This document shows positions 14,301 to 24,200 of a stretch of 64,000 bases of DNA, in pieces; position 1 is the stretch's first letter, and each line of letters starts with the position of its first letter. The stretch lies in contig OW028580.1 of the NCBI GenBank assembly GCA_932294295.1, forward strand, positions 7,531,374 to 7,595,373. Reading direction: 5' to 3'. The stretch comes from Alitta virens (Eukaryota; Annelida; Polychaeta; Phyllodocida; Nereididae). A program made the translations under genes and the position numbers. The notes under the pieces were generated by a model, which saw only the letters and a list, made by a program, of their open reading frames with translations, was not told the origin of the DNA and searched no databases.

Positions 14301-14916
14301 TATGGTTTTATACAAATTTATTTTATTTGTTGGTTTGAACAGTACTACCCTCTATGTTGACAACCGGATATGCGCCACAATCAATATGGCAGTGATGACG
14401 TCATCAACCAGGTCTCCCATGATGTTTGTCTACACGGCCTACAGAGGGCGTTTGGTGTCGTCATTGCCATCAAGGCAACCACTTATGCGTTTCCATGGAG
14501 ACATTAAACACTTCCTTTATAATAACAGGTAATTTACTTTTGGTTGTAACTTTTTGAAGAATTTAGATATTTGTTAGACTGTTTCAGTGTTTCTATGATC
14601 ATTTTTGACTTACAGGTAAGTCAGCTTTATCTAATAACTTAGTCAACTTTAGTCAATGTCATAAATTATATGCCTTTGGTCATGATGACTAATTAGATTT
14701 TTTTTATCATAGTCAAAATGTCACTTACATGGCTTTGACTGATATAAGGCTTACTAAAGTTGTAAGATGAAATTGAAAAACGTGTTAGTCAACACAACGA
14801 TACTGTAACTGAAAACAAAAAAATATAATTTATTTAAAATTATTATTTTCAGGTTGTTTCCTGTACAACAAAGTTACCTCTGTGGAAAAAGTCGTCATGC
14901 CTATAGATACAGATAA
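182..14916 (+). CDS. Laminin-alpha-like mucin/coiled-coil/LamG protein, 3' part of gene (13 exons)
   Basis: Exons read: 182-305, 1288-3145, 3707-3796, 7228-7503, 8614-8774, 9184-9342, 11114-11244, 11497-11644, 12013-12183, 13319-13447, 13663-13814, 14343-14528, 14853-14916. All have AG acceptors and GT donors, and the phases agree, giving 1215 codons plus a stop; the 5' end lies before the window. Order: coiled-coil-like helix (exon 1), Thr-rich mucin exon, helix-rich exons 3-5, then two LamG-like domains. Helix followed by LG domains, with an LG end of the F-x-A-C-L-x-N-x-x-M-N-G-K type, recalls the C-terminus of laminin alpha chains; that relation is inference, since the Cys pattern and length are atypical. 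It is probably secreted or matrix-bound, but the signal peptide is not in view. The weakest junction is the GTTATT donor at 11245. It could instead be another LamG mucin unrelated to laminins. Confidence 0.72.
309..412. repeat. GAAA / GATA simple repeats in intron 1
   Basis: GAAAGAAA then TAGA/GATA tetranucleotide runs, starting a few bases after the exon 1 donor at 306. Confidence 0.8.
424..530. repeat. Perfect 31-bp inverted repeat (hairpin) in intron
   Basis: Arm 424-454 is the exact reverse complement of 500-530, with a 45-base loop rich in TG/CA. It could be a small foldback or MITE, or a transcribed hairpin, since it lies within the laminin-like gene intron 306-1287. The rest of that intron shows nothing recognisable. 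Confidence 0.85.
1288..3145 (+). CDS. Giant mucin-like exon: Thr-rich with repeated Y-T-D-F-W-G-N motif
   Basis: A single exon of 619 codons, dominated by Thr with Ser and Pro, so probably densely O-glycosylated. A motif of the form E-Y-[YS]-T-D-F-W-G-N-[RK] occurs at 1546-1587, 1858-1899 and 2191-2232. A looser form (Y-T-N-Y-W-G-D) lies at 2518-2559, and a related T-T-E-F-W-K stretch at about 2686. Two dibasic, furin-like sites are visible: R-R-R-K-R at 2638-2652 and R-D-K-R at 2782-2793. Acidic E-x-S-G-S-G-D-like stretches near 2308 and 3062 resemble glycosaminoglycan attachment sites (Ser-Gly next to acidic residues). Acceptor TTTGCAG precedes 1288; donor GTAAG follows 3145 in phase 1. The exon sits inside the coiled-coil region of the protein. 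I do not recognise the repeat from a named family. Confidence 0.75.
1374..1975 (+). repeat. Tandem duplication of a ~309-bp unit within the mucin exon
   Basis: Sequence from about 1374 recurs from about 1683 at an offset of 309 bases (312 after a 3-base insertion). The offset is a whole number of codons, so the frame is kept. The two units are nearly identical and each carries one F-W-G-N motif, showing recent in-frame growth of the mucin. Confidence 0.85.
3797..4916. other. Intron, first part, no recognised feature
   Basis: First 1.1 kb of the 3.4-kb intron between exons 3707-3796 and 7228-7503. Short open frames occur on both strands without splice or protein-family support. The earlier intron 3146-3706 is likewise featureless. 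Confidence 0.4.
4917..5170. repeat. (TATC)n microsatellite with a higher-order unit
   Basis: CTAT tetranucleotides are interrupted by a recurring CCATCTTTATATCATTC block, present about four times with growing TATC runs between. The simple repeat has become a minisatellite. Confidence 0.9.
5185..5613. repeat. 430-bp polypyrimidine tract (TTTC/CT)n
   Basis: Almost uninterrupted pyrimidines on the + strand (TTTC, TCTC, CTTT blocks with rare G). Long open frames here translate to Arg/Glu/Lys runs and are artefacts of the repeat. The remaining intron, 5614-7227, shows no recognised element. Confidence 0.92.
7228..8774 (+). CDS. Coiled-coil exons preceding the LamG domains
   Basis: Exons 7228-7503 (92 codons) and 8614-8774 (54 codons) encode heptad-like, charged, Cys-free helices with several N-x-T/S sites (N-L-T, N-H-T). 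With exon 3707-3796 they form the second coiled-coil block after the mucin exon. The last part (A-L-A-N-S-I-K followed by an amphipathic helix) resembles the end of laminin alpha domain I just before LG1, where A-x-x-I-K is typical; this is a family comparison from memory, not a search. Exon 8614-8774 has two degraded copies downstream, at 29485-29645 and 46974-47134. Confidence 0.7.
7852..8180. repeat. GC-rich degenerate minisatellite in intron
   Basis: A decayed unit around TTGGCCC(C)TTCACCAG recurs several times and is much richer in GC than the surrounding intron. Open frames on both strands follow the repeat and have no support. Confidence 0.5.
8507..8525. repeat. Homopolymer run of 19 C
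   Basis: Uninterrupted C run about 90 bases before the exon 8614-8774 acceptor. The copies at 29380 and 46870 have a short mixed CCCACCCGCCACCCC instead. Confidence 0.9.
9184..12183 (+). CDS. First laminin-G-like domain (four exons)
   Basis: Exons 9184-9342, 11114-11244, 11497-11644 and 12013-12183 join in phases 0, 2, 0. Seen in order: an early strand pattern (I-H-V-H-V-R-T then P-D-G), a V-D-G-R-P turn, I-N-D-G-N-W-H-T (the classic LamG N/D-G-x-W-H-x-V/I motif), and the closing D-F-K-A-C-L-T-N with M-N-G-K followed by a paired Cys. Such domains bind glycans, integrins or dystroglycan in laminins; no ligand can be inferred here. The Ca-site residues of laminin LG4/5 were not identified. Confidence 0.7.
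9415..10284. mobile_element. ~870-bp non-autonomous element with GGGGAACA-type inverted ends
   Basis: The left end has GGGGAACAATGAGACA (9415-9430). The right end is an array of three to four copies of its reverse complement, TGTCTCACTGTTCCCC (10189-10284). A further inverted copy lies near 9541. No coding frame is recognisable inside. The left portion was copied to 30190 and 47690 with the laminin-like fragment. Transposon class unknown. Confidence 0.55.
10456..11085 (-). pseudogene. LINE fragment: reverse-transcriptase C-terminal region (CR1/L2-like)
   Basis: On the - strand from about 11080: N-Y-C-P-L-V-W-M-F, then K-I-A-Q-N-I-M-P-Y-E-E-L, then R-A-N-D-I-F, then Y-G-K-K-S-F-R-Y-N-G-S-K-L-W and S-L-S-S-F-K-S near 10640. 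These are the ordered landmarks of the post-RT tail of Jockey-superfamily LINEs. It ends in an ATA-rich tail near 10456. The 5' part (endonuclease, RT core) is absent, so it is a 5'-truncated dead copy in the intron. Confidence 0.75.
12718..12942. mobile_element. MITE with ~58-bp terminal inverted repeats
   Basis: Left arm (ATACACCCTTTTCACAC... to the CCTCACTTTG area) and right arm (...CATGGCGGCCGC to TTGTAT) are imperfect reverse complements over about 58 bases, with a short centre. No coding capacity. Relatives in opposite orientation sit in both chitin-binding gene copies (23005-23254 and about 40470-40720). Confidence 0.75.
13319..14916 (+). CDS. Second laminin-G-like domain and C-terminus
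   Basis: Exons 13319-13447, 13663-13814, 14343-14528 and 14853-14916. Seen: F-S-F-R-S then G-T-L-L-L-Y, G-S-A-D-L-F followed by G-x-x-x-G-H-V-V-W, I-W-H-H-V-V-V-V-F, then L-Y-V-D, and a closing R-F-H-G-D-I plus a terminal Cys. This is a full LamG jelly-roll pattern. The protein ends in a basic tail (R-H-A-Y-R-Y-R) just before TAA at 14914-14916. No transmembrane helix or GPI signal follows, so it is likely secreted rather than anchored. Confidence 0.72.
13975..14290. repeat. Decayed CCAGATAGCA-family repeat in intron
   Basis: Contains CCCAGATAGCA and the GATGTCGGCCCGATGTGGG-like core shared with elements at 19905-20060 and 23336-23455. Ends poorly defined. Confidence 0.4.
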
Positions 14917-15054
14917 AGTTTATGATTAGGTTTAATATTAATTGATTATTATATATTACACACAAATAGGGACCAACAGTATATAATAAGAACGATCTCA
15001 GAGGTATAGCACTCTAGTCATTTTAATAATTATAATATATATGCTATGGTGTGA

Positions 15055-15060
15055 AATAAA
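15055..15060 (+). terminator. Poly(A) signal of the laminin-like gene
   Basis: AATAAA lies 139 bases after the stop codon at 14916, in AT-rich 3' UTR sequence. It is the first canonical hexamer downstream. Confidence 0.6.
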
Positions 15061-15480
15061 TTTGTTGATACTAAAGATGTTACACTTTTGTTAATTATCA
15101 TAGGACGATGGTCCTCAATGCTACTTAAGACCATCTGAAGGACTACCTAGTAGGATCTACATGTCAAGGTCACCCAGATTTGGTCCAGATTGTAAGCCTA
15201 TACTACCTCTCTGTTAAGACCACTTCACCATTAAACTCTTAGACTAAGGGTCCTAATAGTGAGGATATACTGCACGATAATGCTTTTGAGGTGAGGTTAA
15301 AAAAAATCAAAAAACACAATAACTTACTAAAAAAAAGGGTAAATATTGTGAATTGACCAAATTAAAGTTTTTTAATTAGACCGGTGTTAAGTCTTTGTAA
15401 AATTACTTTGAAATAATTATATTTATTATTGCGTAATAATTGTTATCTATTAAATGAATGCATTTGTAGGACTTGTTTTA

Positions 15481-16165
15481 ATAAAGTATAGGCCAATATA
15501 TATTGAACTTCTTTGTTTTTTTATTCTTACAACATATAACGTGCTGATATTACAATGTTTAGTAATATTAGTACTCAGGAAGACAACCAAAATAGGCCTA
15601 ATGAATTTGGAAAATTAATTTTTTAGGTTTACTAGCATTGCTTTCAAGTGCAGCATAGATTAACTTTTACCAAATATAAGAAACAATAGTACATGGATGG
15701 TGCATGAGGAGTCAAAACATAGATTTTTTGTGGGATGAGGAAAAGTAATATTTTCTTTATACACCATCCACCACCTGCTCATTGTACAATATACACTGCA
15801 TCCATCCAATATACACTGAAGCCATCCAACATACACTGCAGCAATCCAAAATACACCTATGCTGGATGACTATGAAGCATTGATTATTTTTGGTCATCCT
15901 TTTAGATAACACATTAAGACTCGATACCACTAATATTATCCATATACGACCATTAAAAACAGTAAAATTCTGTGTAATTAATTCTGCACCTTTCTGGATT
16001 TGCTCTTGAAATGTATTACTTCAGTGTCGACCTTCAAATAGATGAGCTCGTTTTCATAAAGTAGGCCAATATATTTGGAATTTGTTTTGTTTTTATTCTA
16101 ACAAACTTATAACGTACTGATTTAGTAATATTAGTACTCAGGAAGACAACCAAAATAGGCATTTT
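15481..16165. repeat. Pair of ~110-bp direct repeats in the intergenic region
   Basis: The segment 15481-15595 (AAAGTATAGGCCAATATAT to AACCAAAATAGGC) recurs at 16055-16165. Between them, 15786-15858 holds about four 23-bp units around ATCCAATATACACTGCA. The rest of 14917-15900 is AT-rich UTR or intergenic with nothing else recognised. Confidence 0.65.
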
Positions 16166-16640
16166 ATTTATATTGCGCTTAATCGTAGAACACTCCTGGT
16201 CACGCTTGACTACTCACCAGCATACGTGAAGAGGCCAAAAAATTTTAAACATTTTTAAAACTTTGGTGGACGTTCTACGAGTGAATTGTTTACATTATTT
16301 ACGTAACTCACTGCGATCCACTCGGTGGGCGCTCTATGTACGTACGTGGCCATGCATAGCCATACGTAACCATATGTAGCCATACCTAGCGAATGTCCAT
16401 CTGTATGTACTCGCCATCTACTAGCGTCCACTAGTCCACTAGCGTCCACTCGTAGAATACTCGTAGATCGCTCGTAAAACGCTCGGCCGACGTCCGTCGC
16501 CCACTCGTTGTCTTCCGTGCCCATCCTTGCCCATCCTTGCCCATCCTTTTACCACTCGCACAGAGGTCTACGAGTGCCTAAATTTTGACGGATGTGGTCA
16601 TACGTTGGTCTTGACAGATCATGACAGTGTGAACGCCCCT
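16165..16640. repeat. GC-richer block with ACTCGTAG/CTAGCGTCCA repeats, copy A
   Basis: Short repeats such as CCACTAGCGTCCACTCGTAG and CATACGTAACCATATGTAGC, ending in CAGTGTGAACGCCCCTTA, which looks like a DNA-transposon terminus. The matching left end was not found. The copy B equivalent is 32070-32540. A - strand open frame here has no family support. Confidence 0.4.
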
Positions 16641-16831
16641 TAAGAGTGCATATATCTTATTCCTGTACACTGATTAATTGTCAGATGTGTTGTCTTGTCA
16701 GATAACTAATAAGTGTTGGGTGCATAAATAAAGACAAAGTTACTAATTAATCATTGATATTATTTTACTCAGAGATAGTGAGACTGTGAGAATTTTACAG
16801 TTCTATATCGACTAATTTCACCCACTTCCAG

Positions 16832-17200
16832 AAGTAATAGTTATATCCCCGAATAGGAGGGAGTTAACAAATCTTTTTGTTGCATCTGCGTTGGGATATA
16901 ACCAAGGAAAAGTTAGTAAGCTCCTGACTATGAGGGATGTAACAAACTTATACTCCATGTCCATTAGGCATATTTGGTAAAATTTACTAATTTGTTTGAT
17001 TGTTTGTCTTGTTTTACTGCCTTTATTACACATGACAAATTCAGTTTGCACTCATGAGGAAGAAAAAATTTTCGTTGGGTTTTTCCCTGCTTAATACAAT
17101 AGGAATACAGTCTGAGTGGAGTACAAATGTTATTAGATAAGAACAAGAAATAAAAATCAAAGTCAAGTGTGATTTAAATGAAATCATTATAAATAATGTC
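16832..17200. mobile_element. Foldback DNA element, copy A, left half only
   Basis: Begins AAGTAATAGTTATATCCCC. Only the left arm and adjoining sequence are present; the inverted partner arm exists only in copy B (33629-33757). The element is therefore truncated here. Confidence 0.65.
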
Positions 17201-17203
17201 TAA

Positions 17204-17352
17204 AGCAACTTTCTAGAAAACTAGTTTTTAACTATCTTGTCGATAATTCTCCTCAAGGAGGTGCCTGATTAATGGATGTCACACATGGGTCAAGAATTTT
17301 GGACAAGAATTATTGACAAGATCGTTAATCACTAGTTTTCTAGAAAGTTGCT
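17204..17352. repeat. 47-bp imperfect inverted repeat upstream of promoter, copy A
   Basis: Left arm 17204-17250 and right arm 17306-17352 pair as reverse complements with about five mismatches around a 55-base loop. It lies about 240 bases upstream of the TATA box. Confidence 0.8.
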
Positions 17353-17586
17353 CTCAAAGATATCAACCATTCACAATTTTTTGGTCAAATGGAGTCAGCT
17401 GGTGGTTTATATTAAAAAAAAAGAAAGGCAAAAGCCAAATAAGACACAAATGGAATTTTAATGTGCACGTATCAAAGAAATGCTTATCAAAATATCAATA
17501 ATGATTAATGAAGTGCGCAGTACGTGACTTATGAAGCGCAAAGTATGGTAAATTCCAACTTCCTTTTTTTGGATGATAAGCAAGGA

Positions 17587-17645
17587 TATATAAGCCGGCT
17601 GGAAAATTGGTTGAGGTGCATTGCTGGTCTTGCAGTACATCACTG
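17587..17645 (+). promoter_or_regulatory. Core promoter and non-coding exon 1, gene copy A
   Basis: TATATAAG at 17587-17594 is followed about 30 bases on by the expected start (about 17617) and a short leader that ends at a GGTGAGT donor (exon end 17645). The leader intron runs to the CAG at 18206-18208. The block is essentially identical in copy B, arguing that both copies kept the same promoter. The start site is inferred, not observed. Confidence 0.6.
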
Positions 17646-17860
17646 GTGAGTACGCATACTTCATTTCTATAATATTATCATACATACTTGCAAATTTATT
17701 TTTATATTTCTATATCATCACTGGCTTGCTGAAATTGTATAGCAACCTTTAGTGTTACAAGTATACAAATCACATGCAAATCACTAAAGACATTGATAAA
17801 CATTTTACAAATATTTAGGAATACATTTTACAAAATTGTTTTGACAAAGTAAAAAAATGC

Positions 17861-17890
17861 AGAAGAAGAAGAAGAAGAAGAAGAAGAAAG
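17861..17890. repeat. (GAA)n microsatellite in leader intron
   Basis: AGAAGAAG run, two units longer in copy A than in copy B (35318-35340). Confidence 0.9.
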
Positions 17891-18208
17891 AATAAGTAAA
17901 TGTTGGTACAGTTATTTGTTTGCTGCAAACTTCGTAGGATACATTCTTTTTTGCTATGATTTTTCAATAATCTCTTTGTATAATGTAATAAATTGTCATA
18001 TAATTTCTTCTTTTATATTATTTGCTGGACTGGTTAGAGAAATCGGAGACGATTATTTCTGGTTTCCGGGTATTTTGATAAAATGTGTACCAAAAAACCT
18101 GATAACTTCATCAAATCTGCCTGATTTCTTTATCTGCAGCCAAGCTGGACTTTTCACATTAAAACACTACATTTAAGCATTCTCAATTGATAAGTTGTGC
18201 TATTTCAG

Positions 18209-21200
18209 GTAAGCAAGAAGCATGGCAAAAGCATCACTTTTGGTGATTTTCGCCCTGGCAGCTTGTGCGAAAGCATCTCAAGTCAACCTTATATTAACGG
18301 ATGGGGCTTTTGGATCCACTGTAAGATGTTTTTGCTATTAACATTATCTCTGCTTTTCACAGTACCATAAATCGATTTTGTTTCATCATTTAAAACTTTT
18401 TTCTCGAAAGACATGTTCAATATCACTGAAAATGCATATGACTAGAGTTGCAGAGTTGCACAATTTGATGTCTAGAATGTGTGTTCCCTATTACAGCGGG
18501 TTTTGCAAACGTGGAAACTAAATTGCAGAGGATGTCATGTAAATCCAGGGCTCTCATTGGCTAAGGGACTTCCTCAGCCAATGGGTGACCTGTATTCACA
18601 CAAAGTCCTCTGGAGTTTACAAAGATACCAAGTTTAGCACATCTGGTGTGATAGCTTATTTTCTAGCAATTTGTCAGTTATGGAGTCTCCTCAATGTAGT
18701 CACGATGACAACAAGCAAAGCTCTCATTATAAAAGAGACCTGTACCAGACTTGTGTGATAGCATATTATAATGTCAATTATAGATAATGTATAAAATAAA
18801 TTTTAGGATAAAGAGAAATTATACTCTTCTCTTAAGATGATATAAATGATACATATAATATAAATGATATATATACATAACAAAAATATAAATAAAAAAA
18901 ATCATCTGGGCTGGATTTATACCCTAGTTCCCCCAACCATTCACAGCAGACCAATGTTTTAGACCACTCACTGGCAGCCACTGTTGCAGGCTATAAATAG
19001 CCTAATGTTTCTGGGAAATGACTGATGTTCTGAGTGTATGTAGGTCATGTGCTGCATCAACTAGAAAAAACATGTTGTTTTACAGTAAAAGTCCATTGTT
19101 GCCAGCGCAATTATGTCTTAAACATGAATTTATGCATTTTGAATGTGGTGACCAAGTACATTTTGCCAAAATCAGCTGAAACTATGGTCATACAGCACAC
19201 TTCCCAGAGTTAGTATTGCCTTATAAGGACCATCCTAATATGGGCATGCACAAAAAGTTATGACAAAACTTCACCAGGCATGTCCTCAAAATTTTAAAAC
19301 TGATTTTAGATATCTTAGCATGAGGTATTCCATTGATTGAGATCTGGTACAAAAAACTTGTTAGTCACTAGTTACCTTTGAGCCACCAGATAAATACATA
19401 CAATCCATGTTGGAACGATGCTATTGTGATATATGGGATACTAACTATGTCTGACCAAATTAAATATATAATTCATCTAGTCACTATCAAAACCCTAAGC
19501 TCCTAGTCAAAACAGTTTTTACCAAATTTACCATCAATATTTAGGTTGTGGATGCCACAGAATCCCGCATATCCCAAACATGCATTTTTGGTGATGACAA
19601 AAGGTTCATAAGACGTTTGGCCTATGTCGAAACCTTGGACGGAACAGACAAGGATGCTTTCAATGGAGGAAAGAGCGGTGGTCTATGGAAGGTGAGGCTT
19701 TCATATTAACAGCTACATTGTCTGAGTGAAATGGGTGCATCCATGTAGGCGTTTATTTATGACAGTTCCAATTTCCTTTTGAAAGTTTGACAATATAAAA
19801 TAACATAATTGATATTTGGATTGCAATGTATACACATTTTATGTATGTTCTGAAATGGTTGAATCCCTATGTCCCTTTATTTATGACAGTTGTCTCAGTT
19901 CCATAAACCAGATAGCATCCCTAATTGGTCCAATATCTGGCCCGCAGTGGCTTGATGTTGGCATAATATCATTAGCCTGATGGCAGCTTTCCATTTGATA
20001 ACCCAGATTGCATGCGTACACTGCTCAATGGTCGGGCCCTTTTAGTCATAAAAAGCAATTTTAGCCTCATGTTTGGAAAAACTGCCTGGGAATTCTTCAG
20101 GCAAGCTGAAATGAACCCGGTTTAAAATGTTTTTGATGCTACAAAATAAAAAAAGAAATTCAAAAGAATGTAACTAATGTGTAAAGATCATGAAAAGTGA
20201 AAGTTTTTCTATGAGCTTGAGCATTGGTTTGTCTCTAAACTAGTATTGGCCTGTAATCAAGAAAAATATGAAACTATTTACTTTCGTTTTCAGATTGACA
20301 ATGACATGTTCAATGCTCTTGGAAGCAGCCAACTGTCTTCCTTAAAAGCTGCAATTCTTAATGAATTTAGCATTGATTGGACAAAAGTTACCTATGCTGA
20401 TCTTGGAAAACCACTGTATTCTTGCCTAGCTGCTACCATGTATACACAGTAAGTGGATGTATATATACTATTATATATTTGGTTTTCTTTTTGTTTGTTC
20501 AAATCCATAGTCACATTTTTGTTTGCACCATCAGATTGAAACAGAGTTAATTTTTTGTTGTTGTTAAGTTGATGACTATTTTTAATACCTTAATTGTTTT
20601 TTGTATGGTGACTAATTCGGACATATCTTCCTATAAATGACCTGGAGTTGCACAAAATGGGCAGAAATATTAAAACGAAACAAACCTAAATTTTCTGGCT
20701 GATGAAAACACTTCTGTGAAGCATATTACTGAAGTTTGCAAACCATTTACCATGTTAAACTTGAAGTGAATTGGTACTGTGAGGGTTAGTAACTTGGGGG
20801 TTGACCTTTTACCAGTAACGTATTTGTCCATTTCGTTTTTTGAACCAAATATCGACTATTTTTACACCATATAATAAAAAACATTTATATGACAACTTTT
20901 TTCACAGTTCAAAATAGTTTGCTATATGTTGTGCCAACTGCATACAGATCATCCTTGGTGGCTTGTTTAATATGACATCAATGAATGTTATTGTCCTAAA
21001 GACACACTACTGATTTTTTTCCAGTCTAGTTATTGTCACACAAAATGAATTGTCTGAAGTTCCCAGAGCCATCAAAGATCAAGCCATCTTTTGGGTGACA
21101 TACTTCAAACAAGAAGGACAACAATCAGAATTTGAAGATAAAGCCACACACTTTGAAGGTATTGAAAAAGATTTGAGTGTTTCCCGAATAACATGCAAAA

Positions 21201-24200
21201 GGTCAGCTAGACACTTGCCTATTGGACACGCTTACTTGTTGATATGGAATGATTACTTGATGATTACTTGTCTCATCGGTTAGACCTCCCTCAAATAGCA
21301 CATGCAATGTTGAGCCAACATTGAGCCAATGTGACATGTTATCTTGAACATTGAACAAGCATTAACCAAGCATCGACGAAGTTGACATTTATTATATTTT
21401 TTTCAATATACATACTACTACTCTGTTTACTAATTGCACTTTTTCAAATATTGCTGAAAAAGTCACTGGAAACATCGTTTTAAAGAGTATTTTCCAATTT
21501 GCATACGCTTGTTCATACATTCACCATAGCTTTACCCCTAACGGCATTCTGGAGTAGTAGGCGCAAACTTCAATGCCCCTAGTGGATAAAAAATTTATTT
21601 TTTAAATAGGTCTGTAAATTTCATAGTTTCTTCAAATTGACAGTTAAAATAGTTAAAATATCATTTCCGTATGATTTCAGTGTCCTAGAGTATGAATAAA
21701 GCAAATGATCACCAATTTATAACAAAAGCATATCAATCTAAATGTCTGATAATAACCAACCTGTAGGGAATCAGGGTTGGATAATAACCTGTGTTAAAGG
21801 CCGTGGCACTCTAGTGAGTGTTGGCGGAACTAGGCGGCAATTGTTATCATGGATTATCAAGGAAGCAAGAATGCGGTAGCCACCATTAGCAAGAAATGGC
21901 ACAGAAATCAGTAAAACTGAGGAAATCAACTGTATCTGAGTGCGATACGATAGAAAAGAGGTATGTCTAGATCCGAAGCAGGTGTATTTATTAGATGGCT
22001 AGGTCCCGCACAAGGTCGAACTTCCTGATTTTTTAATGTAAGGCTTTGTAGCACTGTCCTGTGGACAGCTGATTTGTAGCTAGGTCTTTATTACAAATGT
22101 AGTAAAGTATTCAGTGACCCTTCACTGGATTGCCATACTGGAGTTTACCTCTAGTAAATGTGAATATGGTGTGAACTCCAAGCCTTATCATCTCATCTTG
22201 ATGTCTGTTACTGGTCATGCAGGCTGACTTAGCTTCAGACCCAGTAGCATTGAGATATTGAACATTGAACATTGTTTATTGCAGAAAATAACAGCTCTTC
22301 ACTATTTTCATAGATACATTATGAACTTGAGGCAATTCTGGCCTTTTCAAGAAACCGAAAAATGATCCATTCTATTGCTTTAATTGCAGACTCAAGGGCC
22401 ACATGCAATGTTGGTGCAGACATCGTGTTCATCCTAGACGAGAGTGGCAGCATTGGTTCTGGAGATTTTGAAACAGAAAAAGACTTCGTCATTCAAGTTA
22501 TAGAAAATCTTGTACTTGGTCCTTCTGCAACTCAAATTGGTGTCATAACCTATGGGTGAATATAATAGTATAGTTTTGTCACAGAGATATGATTGCAAAC
22601 TTTTATGTCACACAAACAATTGAGAGTTTTGTATTTCGTACAGGTCTTCATCTGCACTGGACATCAAACTTGGCCAATATGACGACAAAGAGCTATTGAT
22701 AAATGCTGTGAAAGGAATAAGGTAAATTAAAAGCTCTATGTTTAATAAAGTAGTTGTAATTTTTAGGATGCTGGAGGTGGTGGTGGATTAGGGTTTTACG
22801 TCCTGTATTTCTGCACCTGATGGGCTAATTAGGACAGGTAGGGACCATGGCAATGAGACGAAGGATTTTTAGGATGCTAATGGCGGGAATCGCATTCATC
22901 TTTTAGCCTGAGGTAGTAAGTATGAACCCCCACCATGATATAAAGGGGTTGGATAGATCTTTTGCCACTATCGCATCACACTCAGGTGTAATGGGGCAGT
23001 TTACTATACACCCTTTTTGCGTGGCAGCCATGTTGGCACCTCATTTTGATTACGTCATAGATTCAGATTCAGATTCAGATACAGATTCATTCATTTTATT
23101 TCACATTCATAAAACATACATTATAACTATATTATGACAACATTACTTCTCCATTATTCTTGCACTCTGTGTCGTCACCATGGCCATTGTCTATTGATGG
23201 CATCACAATGGGGCAAAAATGACAACATGGCTGCTCTGTGAAAAGAGTGTATAGGTAACGACAGTCATGGTACTGTCCACATACCATTAAAAAAAATATT
23301 TTCAATGTTGGCCGTCAGCGGCTGACTGTCTTTCCCCAGATAGCATTCAAAATCAAAAAAACACTGGCATGGCATCGGGCGATGTTGACAAACTGTTGTT
23401 CTGATGTGGGCCATATTAAACAATGCTGGCCTGATTTGGAATGCTATCTAGGATATTAAGCTGTCAGTTATGAGTATGTTATTCGGGTGATGTAAGCTGT
23501 TAAGCCCCTATGGCTCATGGCTGAATGAAAAAAGAAAGACGCCAAAGTCATAATAACTTTTTTTAAGGTCAACAGTATGCATTATAGCTAGACTGTGAAC
23601 ACATACAATTTATATCTGTATCATAATTTTGGGTTTGTAGTGACATTCAAAATTTTCAGTCTATTCATAATATTACAGGTATTCTGGTGGTGGAACGGCT
23701 ACTGACCTTGCACTTAAACAAATGACAGATGAAGCATTTGCAACTAAGAATGGGGCACGGCCCTCTGACCAGGGTCATCCACGAGTGGGCATCGTCCTGA
23801 CTGATGGAGGGAGCAACAATAGACAGCTGACCCAGAATGAGGCAACCAGAGCCAAGAATCAGGACATCATCCTGTTTTCTGTTGGTACGTTCATAGCACA
23901 CATTCATTGGGCACCCCATTGATTTGGTATTGACCTAATAATGGCCGATGGTGGCCAATGTTGGAATGATGTTGACCCAACGTGACCTCAAAATTCTTGT
24001 TGGCTAGGATCTCAGTCGAAACAGCTACTTAAATTTGAATGTTAGACTTAAATATTTTGACAAAAATTTGAGACATTTTGACTGGACATTTTGACTGTCC
24101 CTAATGACTGACCTTATAGCTGTTTTGACAGATAAGTTAGTCGTCTGTAACTAATTAGGTAATTTAGATTAACATGGAGTCAATTTAACTTCATGGTCTT

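Noticed and set aside
16255..16524. - strand frame of 89 codons, duplicated at 32160-32456
   Set aside because: It follows short GC-rich repeats; no domain, and its conservation is explained by the young duplication.
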